Notes under the pieces: generated by a model | What the model saw: the letters and a program-made list of their open reading frames with translations, nothing else | What the model was told of the DNA's origin: nothing | Database searches by the model: none | Position numbers and translations under genes: made by a program | Shown: one piece after another, positions 9,514 to 19,892 of the stretch | How positions within the stretch are numbered: the stretch's first letter is position 1 | Layout: every line of letters starts with the position of its first letter | Assembly (NCBI RefSeq): GCF_900230255.1 | Contig: NZ_OCNJ01000011.1 | Location: forward strand, 62,001 to 126,000 | Direction of reading: 5' to 3' | Source: Caenispirillum bisanense | GTDB taxonomy: Bacteria > Pseudomonadota > Alphaproteobacteria > Rhodospirillales > Rhodospirillaceae | DNA: 64,000 nucleotides

Positions 9514-10114
9514 AGGGGCCGAGCGGGCCGGCGGCCAGGGCGGCGGTCACCGCCGCGCGGTCCTCGGCCGGGCGGTTCTGGCTGAGCTTGGCCGTCGCCT
9601 CCAGGCTCTCCACGGCCACCTCGATGCCGACGATGGCCTTCAGCATGCCGTCGATGTAGTCGGCCGGGGCGTCGCTCACCGCCCAGGGGTGGTCGCGCCC
9701 GGCCTCCTCGGCATCGGTCAGGGCGGCGACGATGGCGAGGGTACGGTCACGATCGCAGGCGGTCACGGTGCCGGCGGCCTGGGCGGCGACGTAGTTCCAC
9801 GTCGGCACGACCTTGCCGTGCTCGGCCTTGGCGGCATAGAGGCTCGGCGAGACGTAGGCGCCCGATTCGACGAACAGCGCCAGCGCCGGCAGCGGCGCAC
9901 CTGCCGCCGCGAGCGCCCGCGCCACCGGATTGGCCCGCGCCAGATGGCCGATCAGGCGGACCGCGCCCGCCTCGCCACGCTCCACCAGCAGCGGCACGTG
10001 CGCCGCCAGGGGCCGCCCGTCCGCCGTCACCACCAGACTGGCGAAGCGCAGGCGCTCCACCAGCGCGAGGCAGTCGGCGGGATCGCTGATCCGGAAGGCG
10101 GCGGGGGCGTACAT
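9500..10114 (-). CDS. PaiB-type FMN-binding negative transcriptional regulator
   Basis: A 204-residue protein of the PaiB family. It starts MYAPAAFRISD, the usual N terminus, and has the conserved central block AYVSPSLYAAKAEHGKVVPTWNYVAAQAAG that shapes the split-barrel flavin site, plus the C-terminal KLSQNRPAEDRAAV. PaiB proteins bind FMN; one Bacillus member was described as a repressor of protease and sporulation genes, but most are uncharacterised, so calling this a regulator is nominal. Start set at the ATG at 10114 by similarity. It overlaps the 3' end of the convergent gene on the plus strand by 14 bases. Confidence 0.9.
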   Translation of the reverse strand: MYAPAAFRISDPADCLALVERLRFASLVVTADGRPLAAHVPLLVERGEAGAVRLIGHLARANPVARALAAAGAPLPALALFVESGAYVSPSLYAAKAEHGKVVPTWNYVAAQAAGTVTACDRDRTLAIVAALTDAEEAGRDHPWAVSDAPADYIDGMLKAIVGIEVAVESLEATAKLSQNRPAEDRAAVTAALAAGPLGPFMAG

Positions 10115-10261
10115 GGCGGGCTCCGATGACGAAATGGCTCCCCCAGAGTGGCGTAAAAGCTGGATGACGAAAGAGCCATTCAGCCGCGGTGCCGCCAGCC
10201 TCTGGATCACGGGCGCGGCGGCCCTTACCTTGGCGGCAGCCCTTCCCCCGCGGACCCGCCC

Positions 10262-10942
10262 ATGCCGCCGCCCCGCCTGTCCATTGTCATCCCGACCCTG
10301 AACGCCGCCGCCGGCCTGCCCGCCACCCTGGCGGCGCTGGCCGAGGCCGGCGCGGCGGCGGAAGTGATCGTCGCCGACGGCGGCTCCACCGACGCCACGC
10401 CGACCCTGGCGCCCCGCCTGGTGACCGCGCCGCGCGGCCGGGGTCCGCAACTGGCGGCGGGTGCGGCGGCGGCGACGGCGGAGTGGCTGCTGTTCCTGCA
10501 CGCCGACACCCGCCTCGCCCCCGGCTGGTGGAGCGAGGCGCAGGCGCACATGGCGGCCCACCCCGACACGGCGGCGGCCTTCGCCCTGCGCTTCGACGAC
10601 GCCGACCCGCGCGCCCGCCGGGTGGAGCGGCTGGCGCACTGGCGGGCGCGGGCGCTCGGGCTGCCCTACGGCGACCAGGGCCTGCTGATCCCGCGCCGGC
10701 TCTACGACGCGATCGGCGGCTACCGGCCGCTGCCGCTCATGGAGGACGTGGACCTGGTGCGCCGCCTCGGGCGCCGCCGGCTGCGGCTGCTGCGCACCGC
10801 CGCCGTCACCTCCGCCGAGCGCTACCGCCGCGACGGCTGGCTGCGGCGGCCGCTGCGCAACCTGACCTGCCTCGGCTTGTGGTGGCTGGGCGTCCCGGCG
10901 GCGCGGCTGCTGGCCTTCTACGGCGGCGGGAAGGCGGCATGA
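10262..10942 (+). CDS. GT2 glycosyltransferase, arsenosugar-biosynthesis-associated (TIGR04283-like)
   Basis: A 226-residue family-2 glycosyltransferase. It has the N-terminal nucleotide-sugar fold SIVIPTLNAAAGLPATLAAL, the acidic ADGGSTDAT, and LFLHADTRLAPGW carrying the metal-binding acid. The short length and the block LPYGDQGLLIPRRLYDAIGGY are typical of the TIGR04283 branch. It overlaps the next gene by four bases (ATGA), and the two types commonly travel together. The family name reflects gene neighbourhoods around arsenosugar synthesis; no arsenic gene is visible here, so the true acceptor is uncertain. Confidence 0.85.
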   Translation: MPPPRLSIVIPTLNAAAGLPATLAALAEAGAAAEVIVADGGSTDATPTLAPRLVTAPRGRGPQLAAGAAAATAEWLLFLHADTRLAPGWWSEAQAHMAAHPDTAAAFALRFDDADPRARRVERLAHWRARALGLPYGDQGLLIPRRLYDAIGGYRPLPLMEDVDLVRRLGRRRLRLLRTAAVTSAERYRRDGWLRRPLRNLTCLGLWWLGVPAARLLAFYGGGKAA

Positions 10943-11508
10943 GGCGGCGGCCGACGCTGATCGTCCTCGCCAAGCAGCCGGTGCTCGGGCGGGTGAAGAC
11001 GCGCCTCGCGGCCGGCATCGGCCCGGTGCGCGCCACCGCCTTCTACCGCACCACCCTGGCCCGCACGCTGCGGGTTCTAGGCGCCGACCGGCGCTGGCGA
11101 CTGGTGGTGGCGGCGGCGCCCGACCGCTGGCGGCCGACAGGGGTGGAGCGCATGACCCAAGGCCGCGGCGACCTCGGCGCCCGCATGCGGCGCTGCCTGA
11201 ACGCCCACCTGCCGGGACCGGCGGTGCTGATCGGCGCCGACATCCCCGCCGTGCGACCGGCGCACATCGCCGCTGCCTTCGCGGCCCTGCGCCGGGCGCC
11301 GTGGGTGCTCGGCCCGGCGACGGACGGCGGCTATTGGCTCATCGGCGCCCGCCGCCCGGTGCCGCCGCTTGCGCCCGTGCGCTGGTCGACGCCGCATGCC
11401 CTCGCCGACACCCTGGCCCTGCTGCCGGGTGCCGCCCTGGGCCCCGTGCTGCGCGATGTCGATGATGCGCGCGACCATAAAGAGTATAATCTGAACTTGA
11501 CCGCATAG
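10939..11508 (+). CDS. DUF2064 nucleotidyl/glycosyl transferase (TIGR04282-like)
   Basis: A 189-residue protein of the DUF2064 / TIGR04282 family. The N terminus LIVLAKQPVLGRVKTRLA is the signature of this branch of nucleotidyltransferase-like folds; QGRGDLGARMRRCLN and LIGADIPAVRPAHIAAAF carry further conserved residues, including the acidic metal-site block GADIP, and DGGYWLIGARRPV closes the domain. Its start overlaps the stop of the preceding GT2 gene, so the pair is translated together. It probably activates or transfers a sugar with its partner. Product and acceptor cannot be told from the sequence. Confidence 0.85.
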   Translation: MRRRPTLIVLAKQPVLGRVKTRLAAGIGPVRATAFYRTTLARTLRVLGADRRWRLVVAAAPDRWRPTGVERMTQGRGDLGARMRRCLNAHLPGPAVLIGADIPAVRPAHIAAAFAALRRAPWVLGPATDGGYWLIGARRPVPPLAPVRWSTPHALADTLALLPGAALGPVLRDVDDARDHKEYNLNLTA

Positions 11509-11552
11509 AGAGAATCGGTGTCCCGTTGTCCGTCATGGTGGGGGAGGACAGG

Positions 11553-11837
11553 ATGCGCCCGTTTCTCGTGTTCGTGCTGATGGTTCTGCTGGCGGTCCCT
11601 GCCCTCGCGGCGGCGCCCGAGCCGGCACCCATGACGCCCTGGCCCGAAGCCACCACGACGGCGGCGGAAGCCCCGGAAGCCTCGTCCGCCGAAGTGGCGT
11701 CGTCCTGCTGCAAGCACTGCAGCAAGGGCAAGCCGTGCTGCGACAGTTGCATCGCGCGCGACAGGGACTGCAGGAGAGGCCCCGGCTGCGCCTGCAGCGC
11801 CGACCTGCCCGACGACCCGCTGGCGGAGCGGCCGTGA
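11553..11837 (+). CDS. Small exported Cys-rich protein
   Basis: A 94-residue protein with a clear signal peptide (MRPFLVFVLMVLLAVPALA) and a linker rich in Ala, Glu and Pro. The C-terminal ~40 residues are packed with cysteines: SSCCKHCSKGKPCCDSC, then RDCRRGPGCACSAD, nine in all. The KHCSKGKxCxxSCI pattern recurs in small uncharacterised proteobacterial exported proteins and suggests metal binding or a disulfide knot. The ATG at 11553 has a GGGGAGGA ribosome-binding site; a TTG 27 bases upstream is a weaker choice. It follows the transferase pair by 44 bp and may share their transcript. Confidence 0.8.
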   Translation: MRPFLVFVLMVLLAVPALAAAPEPAPMTPWPEATTTAAEAPEASSAEVASSCCKHCSKGKPCCDSCIARDRDCRRGPGCACSADLPDDPLAERP

Positions 11838-11885
11838 GGCGTCACGCCCAAGCCGCCCGGCTCGGCCGGTCGGCGGGCCGGACAT

Positions 11886-11920
11886 GAAAAACCATGCCCG
11901 GGCGGCGGCCCGGGCATGGT
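11886..11920 (-). terminator. Intrinsic terminator of the pspABC operon
   Basis: The 13-bp arms ACCATGCCCGGGC and GCCCGGGCATGGT pair perfectly around a 4-base loop. Read on the minus strand the hairpin is followed by five T residues (11890-11886). It lies 40 bp past the pspC stop. Confidence 0.85.
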
Positions 11921-11959
11921 CGACGGACAGAGAGAGAGGATCGTGGACGGCGGCGGCGG

Positions 11960-12343
11960 TCAGCCGATGTCGCGGAACTTGCGGCGCAGCTGGAACTCCT
12001 CCGACAGCACGGCGGCCTCCAGGCGGTTCAGCCGGTCCTCGGCGTCGCGCAGCTTGGCCTTGGCCTCGCGCAGGGCGGCGTGGGGGCCGAGGTGGACGGC
12101 GCGGCGCAGGCCCATCTCCTCCTCCGAGCCGAACAAAGCGTCCGGCCGGCGGGGGATCACCAGGATCATCACAACATAGGCGATGAGCACCGGCGGCGTG
12201 AAGAAGATCAGGCCGAGCACCCAGCCCAGCCGCACCAGGCGGACATCGGCGCCGAAGTAGTCGGCCATGCCGGCGGCGACACCGGCGATCCAGCCGCGGT
12301 CGGGATTGCGGTAGAGGCGGTAGCGGTCGTCGCGGCTGCTCAC
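11960..12343 (-). CDS. pspC: PspC phage-shock protein
   Basis: A 127-residue inner-membrane protein with the PspC domain: LYRNPDRGWIAGVAAGMADYFG (positions ~10-31), then a membrane segment around VLGLIFFTPPVLIAYVVMILVIP. The C-terminal third is a charged helix. PspC works with PspB to sense envelope stress and draw PspA away from PspF. The start overlaps the pspB stop by four bases. Unlike E. coli PspC, whose C-terminal domain is periplasmic and leucine-zipper-like, the tail here is a charged coiled-coil-like stretch (ALREAKAKLRDAEDRLNRLE). Confidence 0.92.
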   Translation of the reverse strand: MSSRDDRYRLYRNPDRGWIAGVAAGMADYFGADVRLVRLGWVLGLIFFTPPVLIAYVVMILVIPRRPDALFGSEEEMGLRRAVHLGPHAALREAKAKLRDAEDRLNRLEAAVLSEEFQLRRKFRDIG

Positions 12344-12567
12344 GGCTCGGTCCTCCAGCCAGGCACCTCGGCGTCGAGGATGCGTTCGAGGTTGATCACC
12401 CGCTCACGCAGGCGGTCGGCGGTGCCGAGAAGGTCCGCCATGGTGCGTTCCTCCTCGGCCGAGAGCGTCCGGATGGCCCGCCAGCGCACGATGGTGTGGC
12501 CGATGATGGCGATGGGCGCGACCACCGCGAGCGCCAGGAAGCCCAGGACGAACACGACGAACTCCAT
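12340..12567 (-). CDS. pspB: PspB phage-shock protein
   Basis: A 75-residue protein: an N-terminal membrane helix (EFVVFVLGFLALAVVAPIAIIG) and a cytosolic leucine-zipper-like helix (LLGTADRLRERVINLERIL). Both size and layout match PspB, which pairs with PspC to signal membrane damage to PspA. It begins one base after the pspA stop codon and overlaps pspC by four bases, so the three genes form one tightly coupled operon. Confidence 0.9.
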   Translation of the reverse strand: MEFVVFVLGFLALAVVAPIAIIGHTIVRWRAIRTLSAEEERTMADLLGTADRLRERVINLERILDAEVPGWRTEP

Positions 12568-12568
12568 G

Positions 12569-13252
12569 TCAGGCCCCCGTCGTTCCGCCCGCCGACCCCT
12601 TCACGCGGGCCTTCAGCTGCGCCAGTTCGTCCTCGACCGCCGAGTCGGTTTCCAGTTCGGCGAATTCCTCGCTCAGCGAGCGGCGCCGGCCGAGGTCGTA
12701 GGACTCCACCTTGCCCTCGATCTCGTCGAGGCTGCGTTCCACTTCCTCGAAGCGGGCGAAGGCGTTGGTGATGCGCTCGTCGTGGATGTGGCCGCGCATC
12801 TTCAGGCGGGACGAGGCGACGGTGTGGCGGGTCGCCAGTGCCTTCTCGCGCGCCTTGGCGTCGGCCAGCTTGGCCTGCAGCTGTGCGAGATCCTCGTTCT
12901 GCTTGGCGAGCGCCTCGTCGAGGGCGGCGATTTCCTCGTGCAGGATCTTCAGGGTCTCGACGGCGCGGGCCTTGGCGGCCAGGGCGCCGCGGGCGAGATC
13001 CTCGCGGTCTTTTTCGAGGGCCAGTTCGGCCTTGCGCTGCCATTCGTCGCGCTCGGCCTCCAGGCGGCCGATCTTGCGCTCCAGCTCCTTCTTGTCGGCG
13101 ATGAGGCGCACGGCGGTGGAGCGGACCTCCACCAGCGTGTCCTCCATCTCCTGGATGATCAGGCGAATGATCTTCTCGGGGTCCTTCGCCCGCTCCAGCA
13201 TGGAGTTGATGTTGCTGTTGATGATGTCGGACAGGCGCGAAAAGATGCTCAT
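12569..13252 (-). CDS. pspA: PspA, phage-shock effector and PspF inhibitor
   Basis: A 227-residue, almost entirely coiled-coil protein of the PspA/IM30 (ESCRT-III-like) family. The N-terminal amphipathic helix and first heptads, MSIFSRLSDIINSNINSMLERAKDPEKIIRLII, are typical, as is LIADKKELERKI. PspA binds PspF and holds it inactive; on envelope stress it moves to the membrane and helps maintain the proton gradient. The ATG at 13252 is about 45 bp downstream of the -12 element of a sigma-54 promoter that PspF should activate. First gene of pspABC. Confidence 0.95.
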   Translation of the reverse strand: MSIFSRLSDIINSNINSMLERAKDPEKIIRLIIQEMEDTLVEVRSTAVRLIADKKELERKIGRLEAERDEWQRKAELALEKDREDLARGALAAKARAVETLKILHEEIAALDEALAKQNEDLAQLQAKLADAKAREKALATRHTVASSRLKMRGHIHDERITNAFARFEEVERSLDEIEGKVESYDLGRRRSLSEEFAELETDSAVEDELAQLKARVKGSAGGTTGA

Positions 13253-13292
13253 GGATGTCTCCAGGGACTGAAACTCGGTGTCGACGACAGGG

Positions 13293-13312
13293 TTTGCAGC
13301 CGGCGTGCCAAA
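13293..13312 (-). promoter_or_regulatory. Sigma-54 promoter of pspABC
   Basis: Read on the minus strand: TTTGGCACGCCGGCTGCAAA, with the -24 element TGGCAC (complement of 13305-13310) and the -12 element CTGCA, the invariant GG and GC dinucleotides 12 bp apart. This is close to the full sigma-54 consensus and fits a PspF-dependent promoter. Confidence 0.9.
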
Positions 13313-13349
13313 CCGCGAGACCGCGGAAATCCAGGGCACCGCCCCCTTG

Positions 13350-13380
13350 CGCCATGGCGATTTCCGCCACATGATGGCGG
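13350..13380. promoter_or_regulatory. Two palindromes upstream of pspF, candidate PspF enhancer
   Basis: CGCCATGGCG (13350-13359) is a perfect palindrome and CCGCCA-N5-TGGCGG (13364-13380) a perfect inverted repeat that ends one base before the pspF ATG. They lie 40-85 bp upstream of the psp sigma-54 promoter, where PspF enhancer sites are found in enterobacteria. The match to any known PspF site is not established. Confidence 0.3.
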
Positions 13381-13381
13381 T

Positions 13382-14392
<1,011 letters not shown>

Positions 14393-14395
14393 GGC

Positions 14396-14863
14396 TCACA
14401 GCACGTAGCCGAGCATCCGCCCCGCCACCAGGGCCGCCGGCCAGCACAGCAGGGAGACGGCGGCGAGGCCCGCCATGAGCCAGTCGCTTCCGCCGCCACG
14501 TCGGCGCAGGGCGACGGCGGCCAGCGCGTTGAGGGTGGCGACGGCGATCAGCGCCAGCTTGGCCTGGAACAGCCCGAGGGCGGCGTAGTCGCGCGCCTGC
14601 ACCAGGAACAACAGCACCCCCGTCGTCACCGCCACGACCAGCCCCGCCGCCGCCACCGGCACCAGCAGGCGCTCCACCGCCGCGCGCGGGATGCTGCGCC
14701 ACAGACCGAGCAGGCGCAGGTCGAGCGGCACCACGCTGCCCACCAGCAGGGCGATGCCGAGGATGTGGCCGGCGTTGACCAGCGGATAGGTCCAGCGCGA
14801 GCCGCGCAGGTGAGTCGCCAGCGCCGTCGCCTCCAGCGCCGCCCAAAGCTCCTCGGCGCCCAC
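14396..14863 (-). CDS. DUF6644-like four-helix membrane protein
   Basis: A 155-residue protein with about four membrane segments (HILGIALLVGSVVPLDLRLLGLW, LVPVAAAGLVVAVTTGVLLFLV, FQAKLALIAVATLNALAAVAL, and a C-terminal pair). The histidine-containing first helix (NAGHILGIALL) and the overall pattern resemble the DUF6644/DUF2214 class, often found beside a DUF6152 protein, as here; a cofactor-binding or electron-transfer role is conceivable but unproven. It starts four bases after the upstream gene stops, so both are read together. Its stop converges on that of pspF. Confidence 0.7.
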   Translation of the reverse strand: MGAEELWAALEATALATHLRGSRWTYPLVNAGHILGIALLVGSVVPLDLRLLGLWRSIPRAAVERLLVPVAAAGLVVAVTTGVLLFLVQARDYAALGLFQAKLALIAVATLNALAAVALRRRGGGSDWLMAGLAAVSLLCWPAALVAGRMLGYVL

Positions 14864-14867
14864 CGGG

Positions 14868-15239
14868 TCAGTCGCGCTCTGGGTAGAGGACGTGGTCGGC
14901 GCCGTCGATGACGACCCGCTCGGCCTTCACCACCTTCTCGGCCGGATCGGCGGACTTCTCGCCGATGACGGTGATGACGGCGCCTTCGGCCAGCTTCTCC
15001 GGCGTCAGGCCGGCGCGCTCGTTGCGCCACGGCTGGCCGACCTCGACCGTCCAGCGCTCGCCGTTCACGTCGAGCGTCACCTCGCCGTGCGGATTGCCGA
15101 GGCGCGTCGCCACGACGGTACCGGTCATTTCCGTGTTGATGCCTTCCGTCCAGCGCCAGCCGTGGTGCGCCTGCGCGACGGCGGCCGGCAGCGCGACGGC
15201 GAGGACGGCGGCGGCGAGGAGCGTGCGGAGGATGGACAT
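14868..15239 (-). CDS. DUF6152 periplasmic protein
   Basis: A 123-residue exported protein. The signal peptide ends around AQAHHGWRW; the mature part starts with the HHGW block typical of DUF6152, where the two histidines suggest metal binding, then NTEMTGTVVATRLGNPHGEVTLDVNGERWTVEV, an OB-like beta region. It pairs with the membrane protein downstream (4-bp gap). The pairing suggests a small periplasmic sensing or metal-handling unit, but no function is established. Confidence 0.75.
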   Translation of the reverse strand: MSILRTLLAAAVLAVALPAAVAQAHHGWRWTEGINTEMTGTVVATRLGNPHGEVTLDVNGERWTVEVGQPWRNERAGLTPEKLAEGAVITVIGEKSADPAEKVVKAERVVIDGADHVLYPERD

Positions 15240-15420
15240 GGGGTCGGGCCTCCCAGGGCGATTGCCGATCCCCTCATGTGAGGCCGACGCCGCCCGCGCT
15301 CAACCGCCACCGCGCCGAAGGGTCCGTCAGGGCGATCCGGCCGGACCCCTCGACAAGCGGCGTGCATGCCGCCATCCTGACGCGGTGCAGTAGCGACCAC
15401 GACGACGAGGGGAGACCGGC

Positions 15421-18210
<2,790 letters not shown>

Positions 18211-18216
18211 GGCCCG

Positions 18217-18765
18217 TCAGCGGTCCGGGTCGGCGGCGGGCGCTACCGCCTGGATCGTCACCGGGTCGAGGCGGCGAAGTGTAAGCTCCGCGTTCAGCCG
18301 GCGGGCGGCGATGCCCGCCTTGAACCACTTGTCGGCGGCCGGGAGGTCGAACCGCGCGCGGCGGCGCCCCGGCTTGGGCTGAACCGCCGCCAGCAGGGCC
18401 TCGCGCATCTCGTCGATGCGGTAGAGACCGACGCCGACCGGCGGCGGCATCTCCCGCTGCTGCAAGGCCTGCCGCTTCACCTTCAGCTTCTCGGCGACCT
18501 CTGCCAGGCTGACGAGATCCGGCCGCACCTCGCGCAGCTCGGCCCCGGGCGGCAGGTGCGCGATGATGGCGCGCGCCGCCCGCAGGATCACCGTCGCCGC
18601 GTCGTCGCCGTCGTCCTCGAGCGCGACCGCCAGAAGCCGAGCGTTGCCGGTGCCGACGACGGCGTCGGGGTATCCAGCTTCGAACACGGTGTCGGACAGG
18701 GCGAAGGCGTCGTGCTCGCCCTCCGGCAGGGCGAAGATCACCTCGAATTCGAATCGTTCAGGCAT
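18217..18765 (-). CDS. Helix-turn-helix protein, antitoxin-like partner of a broken upstream gene
   Basis: A 182-residue protein. The N-terminal part (FEFEVIFALPEGEHDAFALSDTVFEAGYPDAVVG) and the following alpha/beta region resemble small proteins that pair a ferredoxin-like domain with a helix-turn-helix; LVSLAEVAEKLKVKRQALQQRE (residues ~104-125) is the likely DNA-binding segment. A strong AAGGAGG ribosome-binding site precedes the ATG at 18765. Its first eight bases overlap the end of the upstream reading frame, so the two genes were translationally coupled. I infer a toxin-antitoxin-like or autoregulatory pair; the biochemical role is unknown. Confidence 0.65.
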   Translation of the reverse strand: MPERFEFEVIFALPEGEHDAFALSDTVFEAGYPDAVVGTGNARLLAVALEDDGDDAATVILRAARAIIAHLPPGAELREVRPDLVSLAEVAEKLKVKRQALQQREMPPPVGVGLYRIDEMREALLAAVQPKPGRRRARFDLPAADKWFKAGIAARRLNAELTLRRLDPVTIQAVAPAADPDR

Positions 18766-19024
18766 CGTGCCTGCCTCCTTTCCTCGCCGTGCAGCCGGCC
18801 GCCTTGTCGAGGAGCTTGGCCGCATGGTTCTGCGGGTTCTCCGGCGTCGAGTTGACGGTCATCTGGCAGAAGGTGCCGCCGCGGCAGGCCTCGTCCGGCG
18901 TCGGGCAGCGGACGAGGCCCTAGGCATGACCGCGGCCGGAGCGCTCGACGACCACCCAGCCCAAGGCTTCCAGCTGCTGCAGAGCCTTTTCGACGTCCTT
19001 CTTCGGAAGCCTGCTGCGCTTCAA
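18758..19024 (-). pseudogene. Small HicA-like gene interrupted by an amber codon
   Basis: From a TTG start at 19024 (preceded by GAGGGGG) the frame reads KRSRLPKKDVEKALQQLEALGWVVVERSGRGHA, then TAG (18922-18920) at codon 35. It continues in the same frame with GLVRCPTPDEACRGGTFCQM, TVNSTPENPQNHAAKLLD and a final Cys-containing tail up to TGA at 18758, overlapping the next gene by 8 bases. From memory, relatives have HAWG at this point, so TAG looks like a one-base change from TGG. Either the gene is dead, or the codon is read through, or it is a sequence error. The start could also lie further upstream. Confidence 0.6.
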
Positions 19025-19133
19025 GGTAAGCCCCCTCGCTAAATTGTCAATGCGCAAGCCATCCCCGGTCGACTCGCGGCATCGCGGCAAAGATGCAACC
19101 AGAACGACACATCGCAAACGCACCTTGCGCTCT

Positions 19134-19162
19134 TCAAACGCCTGTTTTAATCATATGTTTGA
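19134..19162. promoter_or_regulatory. Candidate TetR-family operator
   Basis: TCAAAC (19134-19139) is followed by GTTTTA (19144-19149) and GTTTGA (19157-19162). The first and third half-sites are perfect inverted copies; the first and second form a compact inverted repeat with one mismatch. The AT-rich block sits 23 bp before the TetR start, the usual place for autorepression. The gene order predicts that it also controls the downstream RND pump. Confidence 0.45.
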
Positions 19163-19184
19163 TCACCACCGCGCGAGTCCCCCC

Positions 19185-19892
19185 ATGCCTCCCGACACCA
19201 CGGCCCCCGACCCCACACCCGACCGCGGCGAGGACACCCGCCGACGGCTGGTGGAGGCGGCGTTGCCCGAGTTCGCCCGCGACGGCTACGACGGGGTTTC
19301 CATCCGTCGCATCGCCGAGGCGGCGGAGGCCAATGTGGCCGCGGTCGCCTATCACTTCGGCGGCAAGCGGGGGCTCTATCTCGCCGTCGCCCGCCATGTC
19401 GCCGAGCGCAACGGCGCCGCCGTGGCGCCGATGGTCGAGCGGGTGGCGGCGGAGGTGGCGGCGGCGGACGGCGACCGGGTCCGCCTCGGCGCCCTGCTCG
19501 CCCGCGTGACGACCGGCTTCCTGCGCGGCATGGTGACAGCGCGCGAGGACGGCCGGGCCGGGTTTCTGGTGCGCGAACTGCTGACGCCGTCCGATGCCTT
19601 CGACATCCTCTACGACGGCTTCTTCGAGCCCATGAACCGGGCCATGAGCCTGATCGCCGCCGCCGCCCACGGCGTGCCGCCCGACTCCGCCGCCGCCGTG
19701 CTGCGCGGCCATCTGGTGTTCGGCGCTGTCATGCCCTTCATCGCCGGCCGGGCCGTGGTGGAGCGCCGCCTCGGCCGCGAGATCCTGGAAGGGGCGGCGC
19801 TGGAGGAAACCCTCGGCGTCGCCGTCGCCGCCGCCTGCGGCAGCCTCGGCCTGCCCGTTCCCGCCTCGCCCGGAGTGCCGCCCCATGCGTGA
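19185..19892 (+). CDS. TetR-family repressor (CecR/CerR-type) of an RND pump
   Basis: A 235-residue regulator. The N-terminal DNA-binding domain is DTRRRLVEAALPEFARDGYDGVSIRRIAEAAEANVAAVAYHFGGKRGLYLAV, a standard TetR helix-turn-helix; the C-terminal portion (GFLVRELLTPSDAFDILYDGFFEPMNRAMS) matches the CecR-type ligand domain. Its stop overlaps the adaptor gene start by eight bases (ATGCGTGA), so it is the first gene of a regulator-adaptor-pump operon. The ATG at 19185 was chosen because an upstream in-frame start would add 47 residues before the domain and would run through the putative operator. The ligand is unknown. Confidence 0.9.
   Translation: MPPDTTAPDPTPDRGEDTRRRLVEAALPEFARDGYDGVSIRRIAEAAEANVAAVAYHFGGKRGLYLAVARHVAERNGAAVAPMVERVAAEVAAADGDRVRLGALLARVTTGFLRGMVTAREDGRAGFLVRELLTPSDAFDILYDGFFEPMNRAMSLIAAAAHGVPPDSAAAVLRGHLVFGAVMPFIAGRAVVERRLGREILEGAALEETLGVAVAAACGSLGLPVPASPGVPPHA

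Noticed and set aside
18758-19024. Calling the broken gene a true HicA toxin
   Set aside because: It lacks the short dsRNA-binding HicA fold pattern with its catalytic histidine; only the gene-pair context and small size resemble HicAB.
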